Source: Cryoendolithus antarcticus (lineage: Eukaryota > Ascomycota > Dothideomycetes > Cladosporiales > Cladosporiaceae). Taken from it: a stretch of DNA of 64,000 nucleotides. The notes beneath the pieces were generated by a model, which saw only the letters and a list, made by a program, of their open reading frames with translations, was not told the DNA's origin and ran no database searches. How positions within the stretch are numbered: the stretch's first letter is position 1; the number at the start of each line of letters is the position of its first letter. Positions 1 to 11,449 of the stretch are shown one piece after another. The position numbers were made by a program, and so were the translations under genes. Location of the stretch: the NCBI GenBank assembly GCA_002077065.1, contig NAJO01000083.1:17715-81714 (forward strand), written 5' to 3'.

Positions 1-1120
1 TCGGCAGCGCGAGAGAGCACTTGATTGACTCCCGTCGAGCCGAAGCGGTAGAGCACCATGTCCTTTAGGTTTGATATTCGGCTCTTCAGCTTCTCGTCTA
101 GCTCTCTTAGTCCACCTCCATCTTCCTCGCCATTTTCTGTCAAGTCCTCTCTCGTGTCCACGAATTCGGACCCAGGCGTGTAACGGATGTAATTCTGCTT
201 CGCCAGCCTCCTCAAGAACACCTCACTGATCGCTGAGCACAACACTAATCGCTCAGGCGGATGCTGCTTGGCGATCTTGGCGACGTTCTTATCAGCATCC
301 GGATGGTCGATTTTGTTCAACGCAATGACTGTTGGGAATTTCTCGTCGACGAAGCCATGGACGACTCGAGCGATGGTGTCGTTGTCCCAGTCTTGCAGTG
401 GCTGCTTGAGGACTAGCTTATCCAGTGTTCGTGCTACGACAGCAGCAGTCGAGCCGTAGCCTGAGAATTGGCCTTGCAGTGTTTCCACTGCAGTAGCTTT
501 GATAGCCGTATGTCTCCGCTTCAAGCCACCCCATTTCTGCATTAAATTACCGAGAACCCAGCTCACGATCTCGGACTTCAGCCATGCAATGTCGACACTC
601 GGATCATAGCCTCGCGTCGCCTTGCCCTCTGCGTCGGTCGTCCCGCTGACATCGACAACGTGGATCAAAGCATCGGCATGCCGGAGGTCGTCGAGAAATT
701 TGTTGCCGAGACCTTTGCCTTCGTGAGCACCCGGGACGAGACCAGCAACGTCGAGGAGTTCGATGGGTACGCTTCGCGAGCCGGATTGGCAGACGCCGTG
801 GTTGGGCTTACATCGTCGCTGAAGCGGTGGAGGGTCAGTTGGTACGGAGGGTGTGTTGTTGGGCAGGGCAGTCCGCGAGCAGGCGCATGCGATGTGAAGG
901 TACCCGACGGCTCGATTAGGGTCTATGGTCGTGAAGGGAAAGTTGCCTGGGTGTCTGAGTCAGTCTGGTTGCTTGAGAGCTAATGCACAGTGGCGGGCTT
1001 CGATCGATCGAAGTAGGGGGGCGCACCTACTTTCGCAGTGGTGTCGGTCAGGGAGTTCAGAGTAGTACTCTTGCCAGAGCTGGGCTTGCCGACGAGCGCG
1101 ATCAATGGATCACGCGGCAT
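1..1120 (-). CDS. YGR210-type Obg-family GTPase (3' end beyond window)
   Basis: Predicted cytosolic P-loop GTPase of the Obg/YchF-related group that contains yeast YGR210C. It probably acts on ribosomes or translation, but the cellular role is poorly defined. Exons read on the minus strand are 1120-1027 and 946-<1, with an 80-nt intron. Splicing restores the switch region [12 protein letters not shown]. Visible motifs are G1 GKPSSGKST right after the start, the G3 region [14 protein letters not shown], a [17 protein letters not shown] stretch, and G4 NKID with a following DHPDAD. The start at 1120 gives [13 protein letters not shown], the usual short N-terminus; an in-frame upstream Met would add 25 unconserved residues. 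The C-terminal reading [14 protein letters not shown] runs off the left edge, so the last part of the protein is missing here. Confidence 0.9.
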
Positions 1121-1997
1121 CTTGCGCGGTGATGGATGACTTGCAGCACGGGTAACGACAGTTGGCTGATGCTGCTCCAGATCTCGAAGGCGCAAAGGCC
1201 GTTTTGGTGACAGGCCGTGCGATCGTCACGGGCCGTCACGGCACTGCAGCCACACCTACAATGCTGCCGCCGTCAGGGGACGGATTGGATGTTGGACGAG
1301 TGTCTAGATGATCCTGCTTTCACCAATGTGCAGTTGGTCGGGAATGTGTGATGTCGTCGCACGATTGAGTGATTAGCATGTCATGGCAAGATGGAAGTGT
1401 AGCAAATATATTGCATAAGATGAGCTTCATAAATTCCCGGGACCAGTAGTACAGTCAGTTTGTAGTGCCAACGAACGTGCACCGCTCGGGGAGGGATCAG
1501 GCCTCGTGTGGGAGTGGCTTCAGGATTGTCTTGTGTACCACTAGTGTCCCTCCACACCACTGCTGCCACCAGCAAGCGTCCATAGCGAGGCGTTACCCTC
1601 GTGGCCCCTTTGCAACACGACCTGTTCTCTCACATACGGCCAGCAACTTCCACAACATTCACGGCAGTCACGGTGCGGACGTGACCCTCGGCATACCGGA
1701 CGCCAACAGCTGGGAGCCACTGATCTGGGAAGACCAGACAATCCACAGGTCGTCAGTGAATACGTCTCAGCACGTCTTGAACGGAATACCCCACGCGCCA
1801 ACCCAATCGCAACCCCCTTCACCGCGCTTCCGAGACCTCCAGCGCGCCTGCCGATACCTACGTCTGAGGCGGGGACTGCCGAAGCAAGTCATGGCTGCGT
1901 AGTCGGCGAACACATAGTCCCAGCCAGCATGGACTTTGCAACTCGCTACCAACCACGCGTGCGCGCTCAGTCTTACTTGGACAGGGAGAGGAGCACG
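1121..1997. other. Intergenic, divergent promoter region
   Basis: It lies between the starts of the minus-strand GTPase gene and the plus-strand kinase gene. Open frames of up to about 145 codons occur on both strands but resemble no family and overlap each other. An additional 5' non-coding exon of the kinase gene could lie here. I see no RNA gene or repeat. Confidence 0.5.
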
Positions 1998-4900
1998 ATG
2001 CCTCACGACGATTCAGGGACCGAGAGTGCGTGCAGCTACGGGCCTGTGTCTTAGCAAGGTATACTAACACAGGAAATCACAGACGAGTCGCTCCCACGCC
2101 GCAAGTTCCAGCGGACCACAGCCGAGACAGCAGCCACCGATCCCTTCCGAAAGCCATCACTTCCTGCGTCAGCATACCCGAATGGGCGACAGGTGTCAGT
2201 CAGAAGGCCGAGCGTGGGACCTGCAGGTGGAGCAGCAACAGGGCCGCCCGGGTCAAGGAGACGAAGTGTAGCTGCAAGGGAGGCCGTGCATGTGAGAGTG
2301 CCGAGTGGACCGCGGGCATATCCAGAGAGCCCTGGGAAGAGGTACGTTGTGCGGAAGTGCTATGAAAGGCGGCAGCATGGTTGAGAATGCATAAGACGGC
2401 ATGTGTATTGGGTTATGGGAAGCTTACATGACCCACAGATTCGGCAGCCAAACCTACGCCCCTTCCCCTCCAACACTCGCAGAAACCACAAACACCGCAG
2501 CCGTGACTGCCAACCGCTCCGTCCCGCCGCAGTCAACATCGGAGCCGCTGTTCGGCAACAACAACCTCGTCCGAGCAAGCTTCGGCAATCCCTCGTCCAG
2601 CGAGGACGTCGACTCCCCAGTGACACCCGCCGAGCCAGAGCATACTAATGGCGCCTTCGACTTCGTGCCGACCCTTAACTTCGATGATCTGCAAAACAGG
2701 CTCAGCACACGATTGGATGGTCCCACGAGCGCACTGCTAGGCGAGTTCCCCATCGCAGGGGGAGGCAGAGCACTTGCAAAAGCGGAAGAAATGCAGTACG
2801 AATCTACCATGGCAGTGCGGCCTACAAGATCGAAGCAGCCTGGGCAGGAAAGTAGTGGTGGTATGGTCAGGAGTCAGAGTTTCAGTAGGAGATTCACGGG
2901 TGGTGGCACAACCAGATCGAACGTCGGACAACCCAAGGTTCAGGAGACAGCGGCCGCGCCACCGCCTGCCAATCCCGGTTCGCGTACGAGACGACAGAGC
3001 ACCATGCCACAGACATCGACGAATGTCGGTCAGCCAATGCCCACGAATCCGGTCAGGACGCCGAGGAAATCGGTCGGTCCAGGCATGTTCAGCGGACTCA
3101 TGGATAGGAAGGGCAGCACACAGCAGCCCGCGCCCACTGTCACGGAGCCTACAAAGTCATCGCTAGCACGAGCGAGTAGCCTCAGCAAAGCTCGACGTAT
3201 CACACTCGGTCCTGCAGCGGGGCCAGGTGCTGAGCCGCCGCGTCTGTCGACGTTGACAGCGACGACGCAATCACGACAGGCGAAGGTCAAGAGCTTGCAG
3301 CCTCCACCTCGTGATGCAGACCCGACTGCAGCTGTGGGCAGATCGCCCGGAAAGCCGAATATCAACCGTGCGACTACGCCATCTTCAGGCGGCAATAACA
3401 AGCGCCAGTCGATGGCAGCGTCTGGGAGAGCGAGCGGTTTGGGCGCTAGGACCATCAGCCCGACTGATGCGAGACGGCTGAAGAGGATGTCGATGATGCA
3501 AGCGCCGCCGATGCCGACGAGTCTACCTATGCCGAAACAACCTCCTCCGCAGTCAGAAGATCAACCACCCACGAGCCGCTTGCCAGAGCTGCCTCGTCTG
3601 ACACAGCCCTCGCCCAGTCTGATACCTCGGAAAGCCAGCACCAATCTCACACCAACATCCGCGAGAAACTCGCCAGAGCCACGACTACCCTTCATGCACC
3701 AGCTAACCACCCAGTCGAGCATCCAATCACTCAACACTACGAACCTGTCGACATCTCGATTGCCAACTCCGAAGACTAGAAATCTGCACTCGAGCTCGGC
3801 ACAGTATGGTGAAGGCGAAGAGATGTGGGTGCCTCCCGTGCCGGCGATACCGAAAGCATACGAGAGTCCAAAAGAGTACGAATTGCCATTCTTCTCGAAT
3901 CTCAATGGGAATGGCAGCCGCAAGAGTAGCTTTGCCACAGTCAACTCGCTGCCTTACGATACGAGTGCATCTATGCAGCCGATGGAGCCACCGTCACGGA
4001 CGAGCTTCGAACTTCAGACGCTCGAGACACCACGCCAGGCTATCCACAAGCGCGCGCAAACTATTGGCAGTCCGAAAGAAGCTCATGCACCTATCATGGG
4101 AAGTTTGACGGTGAAGCAGCAGCCCGAAGCAACTGGTCGCCGCAACAATAACCTACAGCCGCTTGTTCTGCCACCCCTGAACCTTCTTCCCCTTAGCAGC
4201 TTCAGGGAAACACGTAACGCATCTTATACCAAGCTTGGCGATGGATGTGATGATCGTAGCATGTACGGAACAGCGCAAACTCCCGAACCCATGCGACTGC
4301 CGAAGACTCCCTCGACGCCGATGACCGCCAGCAAAGCCAGCTTTTGGAAGAAGCAAGACGAGAAGAATACCGCCAACGCCGCTCGGAGCAATACCAGCCA
4401 CCATATCCTCCGAGACATGATGGGCTTCGATGACTCCGTCACTCGCTTCTTCGACGATAGTGACCCGGAGACGTCGAACGGAGTACCGATACCAGCGCAG
4501 AAGGTGCAGCAGCAGCATAGGAATGCTATCACACCTTTTGCGTCAGGCTCTCTGCCTAAGTCATCAGGCGAGTTTGCAGGCCTACGCGGTAGAGCCAGCT
4601 TGGAAGGCAGTGACGGGGAGTCGTTCAATCTGGGCGCCTACGAGAACTTGAAGCTGCAAGGGAGTCGACCGCTTGGTGCTCTCCAAGGTCCACGGCCACG
4701 GACGAGTGGCACTGCTGCAAGTTGGAAAACTGCACAGGAGACAGCTACCGCGAGCAGTCCTATCACCGACTATCTCACTCTCCCATATCAGCATGCTAGC
4801 AACGGCATCAACGATTCAGTGCAGAAGAAGGAAGGTGGTGGACTACGCCGGAAGCTCAGTCTCGGATGGCGACGCAGTTCTAGCAAGACCGCGCAACATC

Positions 4901-7143
4901 CTGACAACAAGGACAAGGGCAGCCCGCAAGCAGGCTCGCCCGCTGAGTTCGGCACACGACCCCCGCCCATGCTAAGGGCGAGCACAGAAATGCCACCCCC
5001 GAAACTCCCCGCAAGTGCAACCTGGAGTGGCGAGCTGCCAACACTGGCGAATTTGCAGGCAAACGAGTCGCGCCCAAGTCTGGATAGTCTCCGACGGAAG
5101 TCGCAGGCTGTTGGTGTCTTTAGCAACGGTCACCTGCAAGCGCACGACCCTCCTACGACTGCACTACCTGATCCACCACGTCAGCCACTGCCTGTCCCGC
5201 AGGCGAAGACAAGAGCACTGCACTCCGAGCAGCCACAGCCGGCCAGCTCTCGATCAACGAGCTGGGGCAATTTCAGCTTCAACAACCGACACTCGACTGC
5301 TCGGCCTCCAGTAGCACTTGCCCGGCCAAAGCCAGCTGCGCCTGCTCATCCGTTTTCGGCCCTCGTAAAGGATGCCTCCGACCTCGCAGCCGACGACGAG
5401 ATGCGTCGACTCTCGCAGAAGCGACGCGAAGTCGACACAGCCGCACGCGAGACCGAAGAGCTCAAGCGTCGTGCACTACAACGAGATGCGATATCGCCTG
5501 ATCAAGTGCTTCGCAGCCGCGAGTCTGGTCTCAATATCTTCGAGCGAGGTGAGATCATCGACTTTGGCCGCGATGGCGTCTACTTCACGGGTACCCGCAT
5601 AGCGAAGAAGATTATCGGCTCTGTGTCGCCGTCACCTGTTACGTCTGGCAGCGAGAAGGACAAGGGCGCCACTGGCAACTTTGGCTACGATGATGAGCGC
5701 GGCGATTACAACATCGTGTTCGGGGACCATCTTGCCTACCGATATGAGGTCGTCGATGTGTTGGGCAAAGGCAGCTTCGGTCAAGTAGTGAGATGTGTGG
5801 ATCACAAAGAAGGTGGAATCGTGGCGGTGAAGATCATTCGCAACAAGAAGAGATTTCATCAGCAGGCGTTGGTAGAGGTTGGGATCTTGGGGAGGTTGGG
5901 CGAATGGGTGAGTGATTATGCTCCAGCACATCTCAAATCGAGGTGTACCCATACTGACAAACGTGAACAGGACCCTCACGGTGCCCACGCCACCCTCTCG
6001 ATTACGACCTCCTTCTACTTCCGCTCTCATCTCTGCATCGTTACGCCATGCCTGAGCATCAACCTCTACGAGCTAATTCGTAGCCACAACTTCACTGGCT
6101 TCCCACTGCCACTCATCCGCCGCTTCACCCGCCAACTCCTCGCATGTCTAGTCCTTTTGCAGACAAAACGCATCATCCACTGCGATCTCAAACCCGAGAA
6201 CATCCTCCTGTGCGACGCCCGCAAAGCCGACGTCCGCGTCATAGACTTCGGCAGCTCGTGTCGCGAAGAAGAGAAAGTCTACACCTACATCCAATCTCGC
6301 TTCTACCGCTCACCAGAAGTCATTCTCGGCTCCTCCTACGGGCTTGGTATAGACATGTGGTCTCTGGGCTGCATCCTCGCCGAGCTCTGGACCGGCTACC
6401 CCATCTTCCCAGGCGAGAACGAGCAAGAGCAGCTCGCGTGCATCATGGAGATCTTCGGCCCACCTGATCGATTCCTGGTCGAGCGCTGTAGCAGGAAAAA
6501 GCTCTTCTTCGACTCGGTCGGCAAGCCTCGTGTCACGGTGTCTAGTAAAGGCCGAAGACGCAGACCCAGCAGCCGCACGCTCTCACAAGCTCTGAAGACT
6601 GACGACGAGGCCTTCATTGACTTCATCGCGAGATGTCTGCGTTGGGATCCAGACCGGCGCATGAAACCCGACGAAGCTATCAGTCATCCTTTTGTGACTG
6701 GTCTACCAATGCCCTCAGCGCAGCCACAGCAACGTCTCGGTATTCCTGACGAGGCGCGCAGAGCTGCTAGGCCGCGAGCGACTGGGCCGTCAAGCCCGAC
6801 AAAGCGCACACAGCAGCAGCAGGTCCCACTTACACCCAAGCGACTCCCAACCACAAACAGCATCCCCGCAGCCGCCGCGCAAGGCAGTCCCGCAAAGCCA
6901 CCGACACTGCGCTTCGCATCTGACAGCGGAGCGACGGCTCGGAGACATAGCAGTATCACGAGTCTGAACACCGCTACGACTGTTGCTGGTAGTAAGAGGG
7001 CTAGCAATGGCGCTGTGCTTGCCGGCAACCCGGCGGTGAACGGGAACGCGAATGCAGGAAGGAGTGGGCTGGCGACGTTGGCGGCTGTCGCTGCTAGTAG
7101 TGGGAGCGGGACGCCTGGGGGTGGGGGACGTTGGAGGAGCTAG
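1998..7143 (+). CDS. pom1: Pom1-like DYRK-family protein kinase
   Basis: Serine/threonine kinase of the class II DYRK group, probably a cell-polarity and cell-size regulator like fission yeast Pom1. Exons are 1998-2025, 2083-2341, 2439-5907 and 5971-7143, coding about 1642 residues. The first ~1100 residues are Ser/Pro/Arg-rich and look disordered. A DYRK-homology box (SPDQVLRS...GEIIDFGRDGVYFTG) lies near 1113-1150. The kinase domain spans about 1195-1500: Gly loop GKGSFG, VAVKII lysine, catalytic HCDLKPEN, DFGSSC, and activation loop YTYIQSRFYRSPEV with the DYRK Y-x-Y autophosphorylation pair. The tail is low-complexity with a short Gln run. The two small 5' exons are my model. They join in frame, with branch-like TACTAAC in intron 1, and continue the same basic-Ser composition. 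A start inside exon 3 is the alternative. The 63-nt intron in the kinase domain is stopless and frame-neutral, so unspliced reading would insert 21 residues. Confidence 0.88.
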
Positions 7144-7493
7144 GGTCATGGTAACAAAGAAGAGGCGGATGGGACCTTTTGGCCAAGCTGCTGGCGGTTT
7201 GTGGGATGGTGAGGTTCAGTGCAAGCACGGTGATGTGTATAGGCACTCAAGTAGTCCTAGTTCCAGGTCGAGAGCATGAAGACCCGAGACTCGGGCGGTG
7301 AATGCAACCCGATCTCTGGCTATGGATCTGCATCCCCCCGATTGCGAGTAAAGTCGATGCTTTTCCCATCTGATCTGCAAGTAAGGCGTGAGCCTATTAT
7401 ATACATACCTGATCCCTCAAACGAATCATTGCATCCGCTGTGCAATCGTGCACCCTTTCTTGCACCGTCGAGTGTGGTCTCTGTACCATATTC
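7144..7493. other. Intergenic between convergent 3' ends
   Basis: This is about 350 bp between the 3' ends of the kinase and dioxygenase genes. I see no coding potential and no structured RNA. The stretch presumably holds both polyadenylation regions. Confidence 0.6.
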
Positions 7494-8966
7494 CTACACA
7501 TAGCACAATCCTCCACTGTCTCCCTCGTCAGCGCTCCACACTCCAGCCAACCCAGGACACCCACTCTTCCGTTCCATCCTCTCAGCAGCATCCACAACCT
7601 TCCCATTATTCCCCTTCTCTTTACTCAATAGCCTCTTGACCCACCCCTGCACAGCGGGCTCACTCGTCTCATCCCTCGCCTGCCGCAAGAAAGGTATGAG
7701 TGCGCTCCCACCCGTGCCGCGCAAGGTCTTCTTCTCAGCAGGTCTCAGCGCAAGCTCAATGCCCTGCTCCTTTGCCTTCTGCTTCTCTGCAGCCGCGACA
7801 GCAGCAGCCTTGGCCTTCTTCGCGGCAGCAGAGGGGATGAGGATATAGCGCGAGACGATCTGGATGTGCTGGTCCCTGAGCGCGGAGAGCATGGCTAGAC
7901 AGGCGTCGAAAGCTACGCTCAGCTCGGCGTTGGAGGCGTGGTCGTCCACGAAAGAGCGCAAATTGGCGATTTCGGCGACGTGGGCGAGGAAGCGCGCGTG
8001 GGGGCCGGGCATGTAGCGGCGCATGTCGTGAATGAAGTTTGCGCTGCTTGGGACAGATTTCTTGGCCTGCGGAGCAGCGGCTGAATCTGTGGACGGCTTG
8101 GTGCCAGTGACGCGGTGCTCAACGCCGAGCACTAGGTCGAAGAATTGGAAGATGCTGCTCTGTGCATTACTGCCGCCAGCGTGCTGGACAAAGCGTTGCT
8201 TGTACATTGGTCCGCCGTCGTCGAAGATGACGCCGTTGGGCAGCCCGGCGTCGCCCATGTTCTTGCTTCCGGCCAAGAAGGGACGGATGCGGTTGTAGAA
8301 GACGTAGGGATCGCAGTTCTCGGCCATCCTGGAGAGGAGCATGCCGAGGTCGTCGAGGATCTCAGCGAAGGACCGAAGCGCGGCAGTAACGGTCGAGACG
8401 TTGTTCGTACCGGCGGCGGAGATGGCATCGAGCATTAGTGGGATTGCTGCAGCGCCGCGCGCTTCGAAGGCAACACTGACCAGGTAGAACCACTTTTCGT
8501 CGAGGCTACCGGTAAAGGTGTGTAGCATGTCGAGGTTGGCGAGAGTGCTACTCTCCTCGACTGGGAAGATGGGCTTCCAGTTCCAGAGCACGAGTGCCGC
8601 GTAACTAGCCACGGTTGGCAGCTCGAGGTAAGCGCATGTCTGCTTGAAGGGGATCGTCACGGGTGGTGGGATGCGAGAAGCTGGCTTGGGACCGCACCAA
8701 ATGTAGGCGTGTGTAATGAAGGCCAGGATGCTGTAAGCACGTCGCCACTCCGGCTCGGAGGTGAGTTTGTCGGTGCTCAAGACAGGCAGATCGTCGACGA
8801 CACCACGAAGGCGTTTACTGAGGATCAGACCTTGGAGGTCTGCGACAATGCGCTCCCACGGGGCATAGTATGAGTTTGGAAGGCGTTGGAGGGGCGGAAT
8901 CGAGGAGAGGAAGCCGGTCAGAGGCGAGACGGCATAGTCCTCGAGAATTGGGATGGAGCGGTTCAT
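7494..8966 (-). CDS. Indoleamine 2,3-dioxygenase family protein
   Basis: Haem dioxygenase that opens the pyrrole ring of L-tryptophan to N-formylkynurenine, the first step toward kynurenine and NAD. It is probably cytosolic. It is a single exon of 490 residues, longer than the ~400-residue animal enzymes. Family landmarks are EWRRAYSILAFITHAYIW with a CGP motif (about 73-93), FYNRIRPFLAGS (223-234), the proximal haem ligand His323 in MRRYMPGPHARFL, HIQIVSRYI (367-374) and the C-terminal RGTGGSALIPFLRQARDET (416-434). An Ala/Lys-rich segment of about 37 residues (379-415) is inserted just before the GTGG loop. The protein ends in an unconserved ~50-residue tail. The start at 8966 gives a typical N-terminus followed by SPLTGFL. 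Ascomycetes often carry several IDO paralogues, so this copy could be the low-efficiency type. Function is inferred from family only. Confidence 0.9.
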   Translation of the reverse strand: MNRSIPILEDYAVSPLTGFLSSIPPLQRLPNSYYAPWERIVADLQGLILSKRLRGVVDDLPVLSTDKLTSEPEWRRAYSILAFITHAYIWCGPKPASRIPPPVTIPFKQTCAYLELPTVASYAALVLWNWKPIFPVEESSTLANLDMLHTFTGSLDEKWFYLVSVAFEARGAAAIPLMLDAISAAGTNNVSTVTAALRSFAEILDDLGMLLSRMAENCDPYVFYNRIRPFLAGSKNMGDAGLPNGVIFDDGGPMYKQRFVQHAGGSNAQSSIFQFFDLVLGVEHRVTGTKPSTDSAAAPQAKKSVPSSANFIHDMRRYMPGPHARFLAHVAEIANLRSFVDDHASNAELSVAFDACLAMLSALRDQHIQIVSRYILIPSAAAKKAKAAAVAAAEKQKAKEQGIELALRPAEKKTLRGTGGSALIPFLRQARDETSEPAVQGWVKRLLSKEKGNNGKVVDAAERMERKSGCPGLAGVWSADEGDSGGLCYV

Positions 8967-10204
8967 GATGGCGGAAGGGAATTATCTCTTTGCCAGACGC
9001 AGGCTTGCGACGTCGGAGGACCAGATGGTACGTCCACGCTGCAAGCCCAGCCGTTGGTGATCCTAGAGAAAGACTCCTGTCGTCCGTATGTGACGAGGCA
9101 GTCGCTTCAAGTACTATTGATGAAGATCAAATCTGTGAAGAGTGTCGGATTGCCTCTCGCTCAAAGATCGGGCGATATTTTCCTGTCTCCTGTGGTTGGG
9201 CGTAAGTTTCGCAAAATTCCAGATATTGCTCCGATCAATAAGGTATAAGTGAGGGCGAATGTGTTGTGATGTTCCAGCGCAAAGCTACAGAATAGAGTTT
9301 TGGTCTTGACAATGGAACGTTCGATGTCGGGCAGATGTGTATGACGGAGCAGCGGGGCGAATGATGAGGTCGGGACAATGCGGATCAGCGGCAGGTACGA
9401 GTCATTGTTAATACTAAGCATTCACTCGTCGATGGACTTTGCGGGTACATGTTAATGTGACGACTCCGCAAGACGCATTCGCAGTTCATGCTGCTGAACA
9501 AGCACGCGACAGCTGAGAAATCATCATCCTGACCTTGAGGTAACGCCGATGTAGGCACTTAGTGGCAACGGCGAGCACGTGCTCGCCGGTGTTCACAACT
9601 ACATCGCTATCTACACAATTCTCGGTCATTTTGATTGCTTCGCACAGGTGATAGTGTGTGACGTTCGCTGCTTTCCATGTGCTTGAAGCTTCAATGTCCA
9701 CTATTGCGCCTATGTCTTGGCACATCCCAACAGGCGTGCTCTGCCCCTGCCTGACGGACACGCAGAGTCTGAAACGGGCATAGCTTCATGGTCCTGCTCT
9801 CGGTTGCCGCTGCAGCTGTCTTCTTCACACAGGATGTTCGCTGGAATATCAAGGCTCGTGCTTCGTCGTGGCCTCACTGTTAGTCTCTGATCGCCGACCA
9901 GACGATTGCGATCACGGCTATCCTGTTCAACCGACGAAGTGCGTACCGATCTACGTTCCGAGACATGGTGGCTGCCACGTCTTGTAGCGTTCGAGCTTGA
10001 ACACAAGTCCTGGCGACTTGCTGCCACTGTAGCAGAGCTACTCCGTAAGCCTGGCGGTCCGAGCTCGTGTGACAGTAGGGCATTCGAATCGCCAGGCTGC
10101 TGCACTCGTGCCCTTCATGGCCCGCAGCGTCAAAAGTGCTTTTCATGGCGCAACGCCTATGTGGGTCGCAATGGAATAGCCGCTTGTCACAAGACGCAGA
10201 CATG
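8967..10204. other. Intergenic, dioxygenase promoter and Ssn3 3' region
   Basis: This stretch of 1.2 kb lies between two minus-strand genes. The open frames here (the longest is a 200-codon plus-strand frame entering the Ssn3 gene) have no family resemblance and lie antisense to it. I see no RNA gene or repeat. Confidence 0.5.
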
Positions 10205-11449
10205 TCATATCTCCCTCATCTTCTTGCTCATCGGTGGTCGAAGACTATCATCCGGCGCGCCAGCTCTCTTCGTCCCCGACATCGTCCCGTTCCCGATCTC
10301 ATGGGCTTCGGTACTCACTTTCCTAGCGGGGTACTTTTGCTCCAGTCCTTCGAAACAATTCCAGCTAGGCGGTGCCGTGTTGCCATCTGCGCCAATGAAC
10401 AACGGATGCTGCAGCGCTTGCTCTGCGGTCATGCGTTTCAGCGGATCGTACTCCAATAACTTCCTCAGTAAATCGACGGTAGTATCGTCGGGTGGACCAC
10501 CAGTGTAGTTGTTGCTGCTGACGACATTGCGATACCACTTCTCGAGCGTAGCAGGTCTGTTGACCGCAGGATTGTGCATCGAGACAGACTGTAGGTTTTG
10601 GTACTCCGGCATCGCGGTCAGCAGCGGCCAGTCCTGTTTCTTGGGCAGTCCGAGCACTTCGGCGATCTTACCCATCTGATTGCGTTGGAAAGGCACAGTC
10701 TTCTTGGAGTCTTGCTTCGCCTCCTCGCCTTTGAAGATCGGTCGCAACGACAGCAATTCCGCAAAGATGCAGCCAACTGCCCACAAGTCAATGGCTGGAG
10801 TGTAATGCCTACTACCGAGAAGCAATTCGGGCGCGCGATACCATATAGTCACCACGACCTTATCGCCAGTAAACAGGGCATGCAGAGGCTTGTAGAAGAG
10901 GCGGGCGAGACCGAGATCGCCAATCTTGATCGCCCCACCAGAGGTTACCATGATGTTCGCGGGTTTCAGATCACGATGAATGACCCAGTTCTGATGGAGG
11001 TAGAGCAGACCTGAAAGCAGCTGATGCATGATGCTCTTGAGGCAGCTCACCGGTATTGGAGTCCGAGGAAGCAGGCTGTGATGGTGGATGATCTGTAGGA
11101 GATCGTGCTCTGCGTACTCGAAGACCATGAAGATGCATTTGCTCTCCAGGATAATCTCGACCAGATGGATCAGTGCCGGATGTGACAGCTCGGTGCACAA
11201 CGCCATCTCGCGGATCGCTGACTGCGATATGCCAGTGTACTGAAGCTCGCCTTCCTTGTCAGGCTTGAACTTCTTGATCGCAAAGGCTTCAATGGTTCGT
11301 CCTGAAGGATGAATGGCGGGCGAAGCGTTGGCATTGCCGCGTTTGTTGATTGCTTTATAGACACGGCCATATGTGCCACTGCTAATGAAGCCCACGATGT
11401 CGTAGAAGTCGTTGATATGCCGTTGTGGCGCATACGGCGTGCCGTTCAT
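10205..11449 (-). CDS. SSN3: Mediator cyclin-dependent kinase CDK8 (Ssn3/Srb10)
   Basis: Catalytic subunit of the Mediator kinase module. With cyclin C (Ssn8), Med12 and Med13 it phosphorylates RNA polymerase II and transcription factors in the nucleus. It is a single exon of 414 residues. The Gly loop SSGTYGRVYKA is at 23-33 and the ATP lysine is in FAIKKFKPDKEGE. The cyclin-binding helix reads SQSAIREM (75-82), as in filamentous-fungal CDK8. The catalytic HRDLKPAN is at 158-165. The magnesium motif is DLG (178-180) rather than DFG, a CDK8 hallmark. The activation segment GDKVVVTIWYRAPE lacks the CDK T-loop threonine, also typical. A ~15-residue Asn/Ala/Ser insert lies between strands 2 and 3. 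The N-terminus before the kinase fold is only ~17 residues, shorter than in many moulds, so an upstream exon is possible. Confidence 0.95.
   Translation of the reverse strand: MNGTPYAPQRHINDFYDIVGFISSGTYGRVYKAINKRGNANASPAIHPSGRTIEAFAIKKFKPDKEGELQYTGISQSAIREMALCTELSHPALIHLVEIILESKCIFMVFEYAEHDLLQIIHHHSLLPRTPIPVSCLKSIMHQLLSGLLYLHQNWVIHRDLKPANIMVTSGGAIKIGDLGLARLFYKPLHALFTGDKVVVTIWYRAPELLLGSRHYTPAIDLWAVGCIFAELLSLRPIFKGEEAKQDSKKTVPFQRNQMGKIAEVLGLPKKQDWPLLTAMPEYQNLQSVSMHNPAVNRPATLEKWYRNVVSSNNYTGGPPDDTTVDLLRKLLEYDPLKRMTAEQALQHPLFIGADGNTAPPSWNCFEGLEQKYPARKVSTEAHEIGNGTMSGTKRAGAPDDSLRPPMSKKMREI

Noticed and set aside
9906..10508. 200-codon plus-strand frame
   Set aside because: Its 3' half is antisense to the conserved Ssn3 coding region, and the translation has no domain or biased composition expected of a real protein.
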